A DNA stretch of 60,353 nt. Origin: an uncultured Pelagibacteraceae bacterium. GTDB taxonomy: Bacteria > Pseudomonadota > Alphaproteobacteria > Pelagibacterales > Pelagibacteraceae. The notes under the pieces were generated by a model. It made no database searches and was not told where the DNA came from. It was given only the letters and a program-made list of their open reading frames with translations. Position 1 is the stretch's first letter. Each line of letters opens with the position of its first letter. The stretch is taken from the NCBI GenBank assembly GCA_902542975.1, contig CACBWM010000007.1, positions 1 to 60,353 on the forward strand, in the 5' to 3' direction. A program made the position numbers and the translations under genes. Shown piece by piece: positions 10,499-18,425 of this stretch.

Positions 10499-11424
10499 TA
10501 GTTGTACTTTACAGAATTAATTTGATGATTAGAATTTAATTTAATAACTATAGATGCGTATTTTGGCGCATATTTAAACATATTCTGAGTAATTCTCTGG
10601 TAAGTTTGCATAAATTTTAAAACTTCTTTTTTTGTCATAATTTTTTGTTTTGTTTTTTTATTCTTATTTTTTAATTTAAGTTTTTTTTCCTGAATAACTC
10701 TCCACTTTTGTAATAAACTAAAATTTTCTGCCCTTAAAAATAATAAACAATCGAGCTTACTATAAAGTTTTTTATATCCTTTTTTTAGCTGGTCATTAAC
10801 GTGTTTTCTCCAGATTAATTTATTATCATCATTTTTTTCCATAATATTTACACTTTTTTTTAATGTTTTTAAGTTTTCAGGTCTTGCTCCAACACACCAA
10901 CCTTCGAAAATAATTACATCTGGTCTGCTATTTACTTTGTACCAATTTTTTTTTGTAAATCTGTCATCAATTGCCTTATCGAACTTGGGTAATATAATTG
11001 ATTTAAATTTTCTAGAGTTTGCTTTTTTAATAAAGCTAGACATATAACTTATGTCATGGGTCCCGGGTACACCTCTTGTCAATAATAATGGATGAACTTT
11101 CTTTGATAACTTTATTCTATCGTTCTTTGTTTTGTAAATATCATCAATTGATATTTTGAAAACTTTTAACTTAAAATATTTCTTTAAAATTATCATTAAG
11201 ATAGAGCTTATAGTAGTTTTTCCAGTTCCTTGTCCTCCCGTTAAACCAACAATATAAGGTTTCTTAAAATTTGTTTTTTTTGCAATCCAGAAACTCATCG
11301 GGACAAGATAATGTTTTAACATCTTGTCTTTGTTTTTAAATTTATCAGAAGATGTTTCTTGTGTTTTAATAAACTTATAACAATCTTTTTTTACTTTATT
11401 TAAACAATCCTCAACTAAATTCAT
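10498..11424 (-). CDS. D-glycerate 3-kinase family (GLYK/Tda10-type) P-loop kinase
   Basis: 308 residues with P-loop GGQGTGKTT at 63-71, the downstream ISIDDIY, HPLLLTRGVPGTHD, an LPKFDKAIDDR segment and VIIFEGWCVGARP. This set matches plant D-glycerate 3-kinase and yeast Tda10 and differs from bacterial GarK/GlxK folds. The likely reaction is glycerate + ATP to 3-phosphoglycerate, which would return glycolate- or glyoxylate-derived carbon to central metabolism. The family also contains members of unproven substrate. Lysine-rich C-terminus. It is 6 bp after the GFA gene and overlaps tolC by one base. Confidence 0.75.
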   Translation of the reverse strand: MNLVEDCLNKVKKDCYKFIKTQETSSDKFKNKDKMLKHYLVPMSFWIAKKTNFKKPYIVGLTGGQGTGKTTISSILMIILKKYFKLKVFKISIDDIYKTKNDRIKLSKKVHPLLLTRGVPGTHDISYMSSFIKKANSRKFKSIILPKFDKAIDDRFTKKNWYKVNSRPDVIIFEGWCVGARPENLKTLKKSVNIMEKNDDNKLIWRKHVNDQLKKGYKKLYSKLDCLLFLRAENFSLLQKWRVIQEKKLKLKNKNKKTKQKIMTKKEVLKFMQTYQRITQNMFKYAPKYASIVIKLNSNHQINSVKYN

Positions 11425-11430
11425 TTAATT

Positions 11431-11796
11431 TTATTTTTGGTCAAGTGGATGGTTTAAACCATCAAAGAAAACAACATCTTTTAAATCGTCGACTTTAACT
11501 TCATCTACACAACCTAAATTAAATCCAGTCATGGCAGGTGCACTTCTTGGGTTATGATGTGTGTAAATTCCACATTCAATACAAAAGTAATGATTAGCAA
11601 CTTTTGTATGGTACTGATAAAGCTTTAATTTATCTTCTCCCTTAGTGACTTTAAAATCTTCATTTTTTACCATTCCCATTGTTGCATTTTTTCTTTTACA
11701 TATAGAACAGTTACATCTCACAATTTTTGGTAATTCATTGATTGGAACATCAATTTCTGCTTCTACACATCCACAATGACACGTTAGTTTCGGCAT
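11431..11796 (-). CDS. GFA-family zinc protein (CENP-V/GFA domain)
   Basis: 121 residues with the cysteine pattern of the GFA fold: CHCGC near the N-terminus, CNCSICKRK, and CIECGIYTHHNPRS. These bind two zinc ions in the family, named after glutathione-dependent formaldehyde-activating enzyme. The biochemical role of most members, including this one, is not settled. It is tightly packed between the cupin (3 bp gap) and the glycerate kinase-like gene (6 bp gap), suggesting one transcript. Confidence 0.82.
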   Translation of the reverse strand: MPKLTCHCGCVEAEIDVPINELPKIVRCNCSICKRKNATMGMVKNEDFKVTKGEDKLKLYQYHTKVANHYFCIECGIYTHHNPRSAPAMTGFNLGCVDEVKVDDLKDVVFFDGLNHPLDQK

Positions 11797-11799
11797 TAA

Positions 11800-12150
11800 T
11801 TATTCTCCCCATTTTCCATGAAACTCATAAACAACTGCTGGCTTATCACCAACTACCCAGCCGTCATGACCTGGGTCAATTGAATATGCATCGCCTGCTT
11901 TATATGTTAATTCTGTTCCATCATCATGTTTGGCGCAAACTGCTCCTGAAACTATTACTCCAAGATGTTTTGCTTTACAGCTATCAGTGCCTACAGTTGG
12001 TTTAATATCTTGTGACCATTTCCATCCTGGCTGCAAAACTAATCTCATTACTCTTTGATCTCCCACTTTTACGATATCCATTTTAGCATTGTTGAAACTG
12101 GTATTGCTTTCATCTGGATTATCAAAACTTTTAACTTCAATTGAACTCAT
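11800..12150 (-). CDS. Small cupin-domain protein
   Basis: 116 residues forming a single cupin barrel: VLQPGWKWSQDIKPTVGTDSC, HLGVIVSGAVCAKHDDG and a second motif GDAYSIDPGHDGWVVGD. Metal-ligand histidines are present in both halves. No catalytic class can be assigned; the family includes sugar-binding sensors and small oxygenases. A Shine-Dalgarno-like GGAGAAGGG precedes the ATG. It heads the cupin-GFA-glycerate kinase-tolC operon and is divergent from umuDC. Confidence 0.8.
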   Translation of the reverse strand: MSSIEVKSFDNPDESNTSFNNAKMDIVKVGDQRVMRLVLQPGWKWSQDIKPTVGTDSCKAKHLGVIVSGAVCAKHDDGTELTYKAGDAYSIDPGHDGWVVGDKPAVVYEFHGKWGE

Positions 12151-12242
12151 ACCCTTCTCCTTTTATAATTAAATTTAGATCATAGACTACTAATGGTTTA
12201 AGTTATCCACAATAGCACAAAATATGGTTTTGGATGTTCACG

Positions 12243-12264
12243 TTTTGATTCACTTTTGATTCAC
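12243..12264. repeat. Tandem 11-bp direct repeat upstream of the umu promoter
   Basis: The unit TTTTGATTCAC occurs twice back to back, about 25-45 bp upstream of the -35 of the umuDC promoter. One full helical turn per unit would place both copies on the same DNA face, which suits an activator or a second repressor site. Function is unknown. Confidence 0.6.
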
Positions 12265-12288
12265 TTACAGACTCAAAATACAACCTAA

Positions 12289-12335
12289 TTGACACTATTG
12301 TATAACTCATGTACTAATAAGAACAAAACAAGAAC
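12289..12335 (+). promoter_or_regulatory. umuDC promoter with perfect GAAC-N7-GAAC SOS operator
   Basis: A perfect -35 TTGACA (12289-12294) is followed after 17 bp by a -10-like TACTAAT (from 12312). Immediately downstream, at 12321-12335, is GAAC-AAAACAA-GAAC, the exact complement form of the alphaproteobacterial LexA box GTTC-N7-GTTC. A repressor there would cover the transcription start. The ATG of umuD follows 4 bp later, so the leader is very short and no strong ribosome binding site is seen. Confidence 0.8.
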
Positions 12336-12339
12336 ACTT

Positions 12340-12735
12340 ATGAAGCTAACAATACCTTATTATTTACATAAAGCAGGAGCTGGTTTTCCTTCCCCTGCAA
12401 CTGACTACATAGAAGAAGATATAGATTTAAACGTACATCTAATCAAAAATGTTCCAGCAACTTTCATCATAAGAGTTCAAGGAAAATCAATGGTGGATGT
12501 TGGAATAAATGATGGTGATTTATTAGTTGTAGACAAAAGCTTAACTCCAAAAAATTTTTCAACTGTCATAGCAAATGTTCATGATGAGCTCGTTGTTAAA
12601 ACTTTAGTTAAAGAAAAAGATAAACAATTTTTAACATCAGGTTCTAAAGAATTTTCTGATCGAATTTTAATAAATGAAGAACAAGATATTTTTATTTGGG
12701 GAGTAGTCACCTATGTCATACATTCAGTACACTAA
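12340..12735 (+). CDS. umuD: UmuD-like S24 self-cleaving protein
   Basis: Regulatory subunit of translesion DNA polymerase V. The start at 12340 (131 residues) is chosen because an upstream in-frame ATG at 12289 lies inside the -35 element. The cleavage region AGFPSPATDY (Ala14-Gly15) matches the UmuD CGFPSPAADY site, though the N-terminal arm is about 10 residues shorter than in E. coli. The catalytic dyad is Ser50 in GKSM and Lys87 in VKTL. There is no helix-turn-helix domain, so it cannot act as LexA. It overlaps umuC by 23 bp. Confidence 0.9.
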   Translation: MKLTIPYYLHKAGAGFPSPATDYIEEDIDLNVHLIKNVPATFIIRVQGKSMVDVGINDGDLLVVDKSLTPKNFSTVIANVHDELVVKTLVKEKDKQFLTSGSKEFSDRILINEEQDIFIWGVVTYVIHSVH

Positions 12736-13990
12736 AAAATTAGCACTGGTTGACTGTAATTCTTTCTATGTTTCTTGTGAAAGACTATTTAATCCAAAAA
12801 TAAGGAAAAAACCTGTTGTAGTTTTATCTAATAATGATGGCTGTATAGTTTCAAGATCCACTGAAGCAAAAGCTTTAGGAATTAAAATGGGTGAACCTTA
12901 CTTTAAAGCAAAGGATATTATTATCAAAAATGATGTACAAGTATTCTCATCAAATTATTCTTTATATGGAGATTTATCTAGAAGAGTAATGAGAACTTTA
13001 AAAAGATTTAACTCTGATATTGAAGTTTATTCAATTGATGAAGCATTTATGGATTTATCAAATTTTTCTGACAATGAAGTAGAGCAAGTTGGAAGAGAAA
13101 TTAGAGAAACAGTTTTAAAGTGGACTGGTATTCCAACCAGTATAGGAATAGCTAAAACTAAAACTTTAAGCAAAGTTGCAAATCATATAGCTAAGAAAAA
13201 ACAATCAGGTGTTACAAGTTTAATTGGAATAGAAAATCTCGATCCTATTCTTGAAAAAATTGATATCAATGATGTTTGGGGTGTTGGAAGACAGATGACA
13301 AAGTTTTATCAAAAAAATGGAATTTATAATGCTAAACAATTAAAAAATAAATCAAACACCTGGATTAAAAAATCCTCAAATGTTCTAAGTTCAAGAACTG
13401 CAATGGAACTTAGAGGTGTGCCTTGTATTGATTTAGAAAAAACAGCATCAAAAAGAAAAAGCTGCGTAGTATCAAGATCATTTGGAAAAAGAATAGAAAA
13501 ATTCCAAGAACTTGAAGAAGCTGTTGCTAGTTATTGTTTAAATGCATCAGAAAAGATAAGATCTGAAAACCTTGTTGCAAAAGCAGTTATGGTATTTGTT
13601 AGAACCAGTCCATTTCAAAAACAATTTGGCTTTTATTCAAACTCCAGAACTGTTGATTTTCCTATAGCAACTAACAATAGTATAGAGATCGTAAAAAATG
13701 CTTTATCTGTCTTAAAAGTAATCTTTAGGAAGGGACATCGTTATCAAAAAGCAGGAGTGATGCTAACTGGATTAACAGATGCTGAAAATAATGAAAACTT
13801 ATTTTCATCTGCAAAAGATGAGAGAATTAATAGACTTATGAGATCAATTGATAATACAAACTATAGGTATGGAAGATCGACATTAAGTCTCGCAAGTGCT
13901 GGTGTTAGAAAGTCTTGGAGCATGAAAAGAGATTATAACTCAAAGATAGATACAGCTGATTTTTATAGTTTACCAACAATCAGAGCTTAA
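12713..13990 (+). CDS. umuC: Y-family DNA polymerase V catalytic subunit UmuC
   Basis: Error-prone translesion polymerase. The 425-residue protein shows LALVDCNSFYVSCERLF (catalytic Asp14 region), VVVLSNNDGCIVSRS, and the second acidic cluster VYSIDEAFMDLS. It is followed by IGIAKTKTLSKVANHIAKK (fingers/thumb) and a C-terminal little-finger and UmuC tail. The ATG lies inside the umuD reading frame, implying translational coupling and shared SOS-type control. Its 3' end is 5 bp from the convergent GT2 gene. Confidence 0.95.
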   Translation: MSYIQYTKKLALVDCNSFYVSCERLFNPKIRKKPVVVLSNNDGCIVSRSTEAKALGIKMGEPYFKAKDIIIKNDVQVFSSNYSLYGDLSRRVMRTLKRFNSDIEVYSIDEAFMDLSNFSDNEVEQVGREIRETVLKWTGIPTSIGIAKTKTLSKVANHIAKKKQSGVTSLIGIENLDPILEKIDINDVWGVGRQMTKFYQKNGIYNAKQLKNKSNTWIKKSSNVLSSRTAMELRGVPCIDLEKTASKRKSCVVSRSFGKRIEKFQELEEAVASYCLNASEKIRSENLVAKAVMVFVRTSPFQKQFGFYSNSRTVDFPIATNNSIEIVKNALSVLKVIFRKGHRYQKAGVMLTGLTDAENNENLFSSAKDERINRLMRSIDNTNYRYGRSTLSLASAGVRKSWSMKRDYNSKIDTADFYSLPTIRA

Positions 13991-13995
13991 AAAAA

Positions 13996-14865
13996 TTATT
14001 TTATCGTATCAATATTTTCAATATTGCTAAGAGAATTATTTAATTCTTCTAAATTTTCTCTTCTACCAATCATTACAACTGATAGTCCAAATGCGATAAT
14101 TAGAGCTAAGGGGATAGCTGTAACAACGCTTATGTAATCGGCCATTAAGATTAAATAAATAGCATAAAATAAAATTGATCGAATAATAACTGTAGATTTA
14201 AAAACAGCTATGATTGCTAAGGAATGCTTAATTAAATTTTTAAAACTCATTTTAGAAGGACCAAAATATCTTTTTCCTCTTTCTGAAGGAGAGGAAGATC
14301 TGTCTTTTTCTAATTTTGCTAATGCTCCTGAAAAGCTGCACCAAGTAGATTTATCGTTTATTAATTTATCAACAGTTGACTTTGGAAGACACGTATAATT
14401 TCCAAATTTTATCGAATGACCAGTAAATACATAGGTAATTATTTTATGTAAATGGTAACAAGTTTTAAAAATGAAATTTTCAGATCTTTTTACTCTTTCT
14501 CCAACAATTGGTTTTCCTTCGTCATAATTAATATACTCAAGAAAACTTTTGATTTCTTCAGGTCTATCTTCACCATCAGAATCCATTGGGATTACGTAAT
14601 CAAATTCTTTATTTTGAAATATATGTTTAAGTCCTGTTGCAATGCATCTTCCATGGCCTTGATTGTTTTTAATATTTAAAATTTCAACAGATAATAGGTT
14701 TTCTGTATTAGAAATAGAGGTTGGTTTTTCCTCAGTTGATGCATCATTAACTATGACAAGAGAAAATTCAGCATCTAAGTCTTTTACAATTGCATTTATT
14801 TCTTCAATTAATTTTGAAGCTGATTTCCAGTCATTGTAAACTGGTGTTAAAATAGTAATTTTCAT
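13996..14865 (-). CDS. GT2 family polyprenyl-phosphate-type glycosyltransferase with C-terminal TM segments
   Basis: 289 residues: an N-terminal GT-A domain (ITILTPVYNDW, VIVNDASTEE, and MDSDGEDRPEEI as the DxD-containing metal site) and two hydrophobic helices near the C-terminus (about 218-260). This layout is that of DPM1/GtrB/ArnC-like enzymes, which load a sugar onto a membrane polyprenyl phosphate. The partner is very likely the GT39-like transferase two genes upstream, which would use such a lipid-linked sugar. It starts 4 bp after the stop of a 34-residue peptide gene. Confidence 0.82.
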   Translation of the reverse strand: MKITILTPVYNDWKSASKLIEEINAIVKDLDAEFSLVIVNDASTEEKPTSISNTENLLSVEILNIKNNQGHGRCIATGLKHIFQNKEFDYVIPMDSDGEDRPEEIKSFLEYINYDEGKPIVGERVKRSENFIFKTCYHLHKIITYVFTGHSIKFGNYTCLPKSTVDKLINDKSTWCSFSGALAKLEKDRSSSPSERGKRYFGPSKMSFKNLIKHSLAIIAVFKSTVIIRSILFYAIYLILMADYISVVTAIPLALIIAFGLSVVMIGRRENLEELNNSLSNIENIDTIK

Positions 14866-14869
14866 TTAT

Positions 14870-14974
14870 TTAACTTGCAAGCAACCTCAGTAATGAGGCT
14901 ACAATTCCATGTCCAGACAACTCTATTATTACAACAATAAAGACGATGAAAAGTATGTTTTTATTGAATTTCAT
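14870..14974 (-). CDS. 34-residue single-TM peptide between the two glycosyltransferase genes
   Basis: A short intact reading frame with ATG at 14972-14974 and TAA at 14870-14872. It begins MKFNKN, continues with a strongly hydrophobic stretch (ILFIVFIVVII), then Glu18-Leu-Ser-Gly-His and a second apolar part ending LLRLLAS. It fits exactly between its neighbours: 2 bp after the stop of the GT39-like gene and 4 bp before the GT2 start. The K/N-rich start followed by a membrane helix looks like a real small membrane protein. There is no clear ribosome binding site, so coupling to the upstream gene is needed. No family is recognised. Confidence 0.5.
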   Translation of the reverse strand: MKFNKNILFIVFIVVIIELSGHGIVASLLRLLAS

Positions 14975-14976
14975 AT

Positions 14977-16332
14977 CTAAGACCCCACGCAAATCTTATC
15001 AATACACATATATTTATCAAATGAATTCAATTTTTCCTTAGTAACAAATCCTTTCCAAATAGGCCTTGAATTAATGTGATATGATAAATTTCCAGCGGCC
15101 CATTCATCACCAAGCACATATTTAATAGGTTCATCATGTTGTTCATGCCATGCCATTTGAACCTTTATAGCTATATCTCTTCCAGGATAATCAGTCCTTT
15201 TATCAGTCTGAGATATTGAGACATAACCATACAAAATTGGAGATAATAAAAATAAAAATATAAATCCTACTAAAAAAGAATTTAGTTTCTTAATGTTTAT
15301 TTGTGTTTTCAAAAGGTAAATAAATAAAGTTCCAAAGAATAGGTAAAAAGGGGTCATCCACATAGTTCTAATTTTTGATCCGGTTATTAAAGCTGTCATA
15401 AAAACTAGAACAATTGGGACCAAATTAATAAATATTAAAAATAAAAGTTTTTCATCTTTTAAATTAAATTTTTTTGGAATTTTATTTATTAGTAGCCAGA
15501 CTAGAATTAAAAATGGTATTAAAATACCAATTTGTTTTAATGTGAATATCAATGGATATTTAAAATGATTTATTATCTGTCCTTCATCCAAACCTGCACG
15601 AGTAAAACCATATTTAATAGTAATAAAGTCATTGTTGAATAACCAAATTATATGTGGAATTAAAATTACAAAAAATACTTCTAAAGAAACTAAATATTTA
15701 AAATCAAATTTTTTAGATTTTTTAAAAAATATTAAATATGCAAACAATAAATCTATTGCTACTAATAAATAAATAAAAAGATATTTAGACAAAATACCAA
15801 ACGCTGCTGCAGCACCTAACAAGATACAATCATAGAGCTCAATTTTTTTACTATTGTATATTTTCCAAGTATAATAAACCGTCAAACACCAAAAAGGTAA
15901 TTGGCAAACATTTACATTAAATTCTGGAGTTGTGAAATTATAGAAGTATATCCCTTCAATAAAAAAAACAGATAACAAACTCAAAGTGTTATCATTAAGA
16001 ATTTCTTGTGATAGTTTAAAAATAATGAAAAAAGATATCACTACAAAAATTTGACTTAACAAATAATAAGCCCAATCTTGTGGTCCAAATATTTGAAAAA
16101 AAACTTCTAGAAAAAACGCGCTTAATGGAGGATGTTTGTTAAATCCCCAATCTAAATTGCTTCCCCAAGCTAAAGCTTCAATTGTATCTAAAGGTAAATT
16201 TGAGTTTGTGATCGTAGGAACAACTGTCCATAGAATTAAGTGAGTCGTTACAAAAATATAAAAAATATTATTTATATTTCTTTTGTTTAAGGCCATTTTC
16301 ATCAATCTATATGAATAAACCGTTCTTGACAC
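14977..16332 (-). CDS. GT39/PMT-like membrane glycosyltransferase
   Basis: 451 residues with about 10-11 membrane helices. The first periplasmic loop carries LPLDTIEALAWGSNLDWGFNKHPPL, with an acidic residue and the KHPP element typical of the PMT_2/ArnT-like GT-C fold. Such enzymes move sugar from a polyprenyl phosphate to lipid A, glycan or protein in the periplasm. Start sites at 16302 or 16296 (MALNKRN) are also possible and would remove an odd N-terminal extension. The C-terminus holds a conserved-looking soluble tail. It is grouped with the small peptide and the GT2 enzyme. Confidence 0.8.
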   Translation of the reverse strand: MSRTVYSYRLMKMALNKRNINNIFYIFVTTHLILWTVVPTITNSNLPLDTIEALAWGSNLDWGFNKHPPLSAFFLEVFFQIFGPQDWAYYLLSQIFVVISFFIIFKLSQEILNDNTLSLLSVFFIEGIYFYNFTTPEFNVNVCQLPFWCLTVYYTWKIYNSKKIELYDCILLGAAAAFGILSKYLFIYLLVAIDLLFAYLIFFKKSKKFDFKYLVSLEVFFVILIPHIIWLFNNDFITIKYGFTRAGLDEGQIINHFKYPLIFTLKQIGILIPFLILVWLLINKIPKKFNLKDEKLLFLIFINLVPIVLVFMTALITGSKIRTMWMTPFYLFFGTLFIYLLKTQINIKKLNSFLVGFIFLFLLSPILYGYVSISQTDKRTDYPGRDIAIKVQMAWHEQHDEPIKYVLGDEWAAGNLSYHINSRPIWKGFVTKEKLNSFDKYMCIDKICVGS

Positions 16333-16375
16333 TCATTTATTCATGAATATATTCACCAACTCAAAATAGCTAGGT

Positions 16376-16792
16376 ATGGTAAGAATTTCAAAAACTTATA
16401 CTCCAAAAGAAAAAGAGAAATATATGTGTGCTAAACATTTAGCGTATTTTAAGATGAAGTTAATGGAATGGAAAAAAGATTTAAAGAGATCTAATAATGA
16501 GGCGATTTTTCAAGCGTCCATGGATGATAATAGTGCATCAGCTGACATTGTTGATCAGGCAAGTTCATACACTGAAAAGAATGTAGAGATGAGAGCTATT
16601 AATAGACAAATCAAGTTAATTTCTAAAATAGATGGAGCATTGAAAAAAATTCAGGATGGAACTTATGGTTTTTGTGAAGAAACTGGTGAGCCTATTGGTT
16701 TAAAAAGATTAATGGCAAGACCAGTTGCAACTCTTTGCATTGCAGCTCAAGAAAAACACGAAAAAGACGAAAAAGTTTACGCTGACGATTAA
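16376..16792 (+). CDS. dksA: DksA-type RNA polymerase-binding regulator, incomplete zinc site
   Basis: Secondary-channel regulator that works with ppGpp on rRNA and amino-acid promoters. The 138-residue protein has the coiled coil with the acidic tip DIVDQAS (Asp57, Asp60) and the C-terminal GEPIGLKRLMARPVATLCIAAQEKHE. The four-cysteine zinc finger is reduced to two: Cys100-x2-Thr103 and Cys121-x2-Ala124. This resembles the zinc-independent DksA2 type. It is divergent from the GT39-like gene and overlaps the GST gene by 4 bp at the 3' end. Confidence 0.92.
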   Translation: MVRISKTYTPKEKEKYMCAKHLAYFKMKLMEWKKDLKRSNNEAIFQASMDDNSASADIVDQASSYTEKNVEMRAINRQIKLISKIDGALKKIQDGTYGFCEETGEPIGLKRLMARPVATLCIAAQEKHEKDEKVYADD

Positions 16793-17412
16793 GGAAAATC
16801 TATTTCAGCATCTTTATTTAGTGCTTTAAATCCTTTTACTACAGCTGGACGTTCAGCAATTTCAACAAACCACCTAGATAGGTTTTCAAAATTATTTAAT
16901 CCAATGTCGTGTCTTTTATGTCTTGCAATCCATGACCATGTAGCAATATCAGCAATAGAGTATTTATCATTTGCTAAAAATTTACTTTGAGCCAATCTAG
17001 CTTCAAGATCTTCATAAATCTTTCTTGTGATTTTGAAGTATCTTTCTTCACCCCACTCACTTTTTCCTTGATGATAATAATGAAACTGATGATGTTGGCC
17101 TATCATTGGACCTACAATAGCCATTTGAGCCATCAACCACTGATTTATCTCTAGCCTGTCTGCTTCAGGATAGAGTTTCTTGCTTTTCTCACCTAAATAC
17201 ATAAGTATAACTCCAGACTCGAATACGGTCTTATTGTTCTCGTGATCTATAATTACAGGAATTTTATTAAAGGGACTTATTTTTTTAAATTCTGGTTTAA
17301 ATTGATCTCCACTTAAATTAACTTTTGTTAGTTTGTATTTAAAATCAATTTCCTCGAGCATTATGCTAATTTTCCACCCATTGGGAGTATCAGCAGTAAA
17401 GAGTTCAATCAT
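16789..17412 (-). CDS. Glutathione S-transferase family protein (YfcG/Ure2-like)
   Basis: 207 residues with an N-terminal thioredoxin-like domain (IELFTADTPNGWKISIMLEEIDFKY cut here, then SPFNKIPVIID, and ESGVILMYLGEK as the glutathione-binding ES motif) and an all-helical C-terminal domain with SIADIATWSWIARH. The TPNG-K start is characteristic of the YfcG/YghU group, which have disulfide-bond reductase activity with glutathione. It overlaps fnr by 4 bp and so is part of the fdx-fnr-GST operon, suggesting a thiol/redox role. Confidence 0.87.
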   Translation of the reverse strand: MIELFTADTPNGWKISIMLEEIDFKYKLTKVNLSGDQFKPEFKKISPFNKIPVIIDHENNKTVFESGVILMYLGEKSKKLYPEADRLEINQWLMAQMAIVGPMIGQHHQFHYYHQGKSEWGEERYFKITRKIYEDLEARLAQSKFLANDKYSIADIATWSWIARHKRHDIGLNNFENLSRWFVEIAERPAVVKGFKALNKDAEIDFP

Positions 17413-18425
17413 TCTTTAACACCCAATCTATCTTTGATAGTGCTGGATGCAGTTGTAAATTCAAATCTATATTTTTCATCAGGTCTTGCATATTTAAAGC
17501 AGCCTCTAGCAGCTAAAGCTCCTTCATGAAAACCTGAAAGTATTAACTTTAATTTGCCTGGATAAGTACAGATATCCCCAATTGCAAATATTCCTTTTTT
17601 ATTTGTTTCAAAATTCTGAGTATTTACGGGAATTGTTTTTTTATCTAAATTTAAACCCCACTCGGCAATTGGTCCTAATTGCATTATTAATCCAAAAAAA
17701 CCTAATACATAATCAGCTTTTATAACTTTACTTTCACCTGATTCACTTTTGATTTCGACACTTTCTAATAAGCCATTTCCTTTAACATCTTTGATTGAAT
17801 ATTTAGTGATTAAATCAATAGTTTTATTATCACTTAATTCTTTTATTTTTTGAACACTTGCGGGAGCTCCTCTAAACTCATCTCTTCTGTGAACAAGTGT
17901 TACTTTTGATGAATTAGATAATTCTATAGCCCAATCAAGAGCACTATCTCCACCTCCAAAAATAACTACTGATTTATCTTTAAAAATAGTTTTGTCTTTT
18001 ATTGAATATAAAACTGATTTTCCGTCATACTTTTCAGCACTTTTTGTTGGGAATTTTCTTGGTTCAAAAGAACCTACGCCACCTGCTATGACAATATTAG
18101 GTGTTTCAAATTCTTTTCCATTTAATGTTTTAACTAACCATTTATTGTTTTCATTTTTTAATTCTTGAACTCTGTCACTTAAATGAAAGTTAAAATTAAA
18201 AGGTTTTATTTGCTCAATTAAATTATTTGTAAGCTCTTGTCCTGTGCATTTAGGAACTGCAGGAATATCATAGATTGGTTTGTCTGGATAAAGCTCAATA
18301 CATTGTCCTCCAATTTTATCTAAATTGTCTACAATTTCACATTTTAATCCGATTATCCCTAATTGGTGTGCACAGAATAAACCTGTGGGTCCTGCTCCAA
18401 TAATTACTACATCAGTTTTAATCAT
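17409..18425 (-). CDS. Ferredoxin-NADP reductase, thioredoxin-reductase-like type
   Basis: 338-residue FAD enzyme. The N-terminal FAD motif VVIIGAGPTGLFCAHQLG is followed by GGQCIELYPDKPIYDIPAVP, the hallmark of the YumC-type ferredoxin-NADP reductase, and by a second Rossmann motif VVIFGGGDSALDWA for NADPH. The thioredoxin reductase redox CxxC is missing. The late FAIGDICTYPGKLKLILSGFHEGA closes the FAD site. Its start shares one base with the stop of the ferredoxin gene, indicating a matched electron-transfer pair. Confidence 0.88.
   Translation of the reverse strand: MIKTDVVIIGAGPTGLFCAHQLGIIGLKCEIVDNLDKIGGQCIELYPDKPIYDIPAVPKCTGQELTNNLIEQIKPFNFNFHLSDRVQELKNENNKWLVKTLNGKEFETPNIVIAGGVGSFEPRKFPTKSAEKYDGKSVLYSIKDKTIFKDKSVVIFGGGDSALDWAIELSNSSKVTLVHRRDEFRGAPASVQKIKELSDNKTIDLITKYSIKDVKGNGLLESVEIKSESGESKVIKADYVLGFFGLIMQLGPIAEWGLNLDKKTIPVNTQNFETNKKGIFAIGDICTYPGKLKLILSGFHEGALAARGCFKYARPDEKYRFEFTTASSTIKDRLGVKE

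Noticed and set aside
10498..11424. Pantothenate or uridine kinase for the P-loop protein
   Set aside because: HPLLLTRGVPGTHD and FEGWCVGARP fit the glycerate kinase/Tda10 group better, although the substrate is not proven.
12289..12339. Longer N-terminus for UmuD
   Set aside because: The upstream ATG lies inside the TTGACA -35 element and the extension contains the SOS operator.
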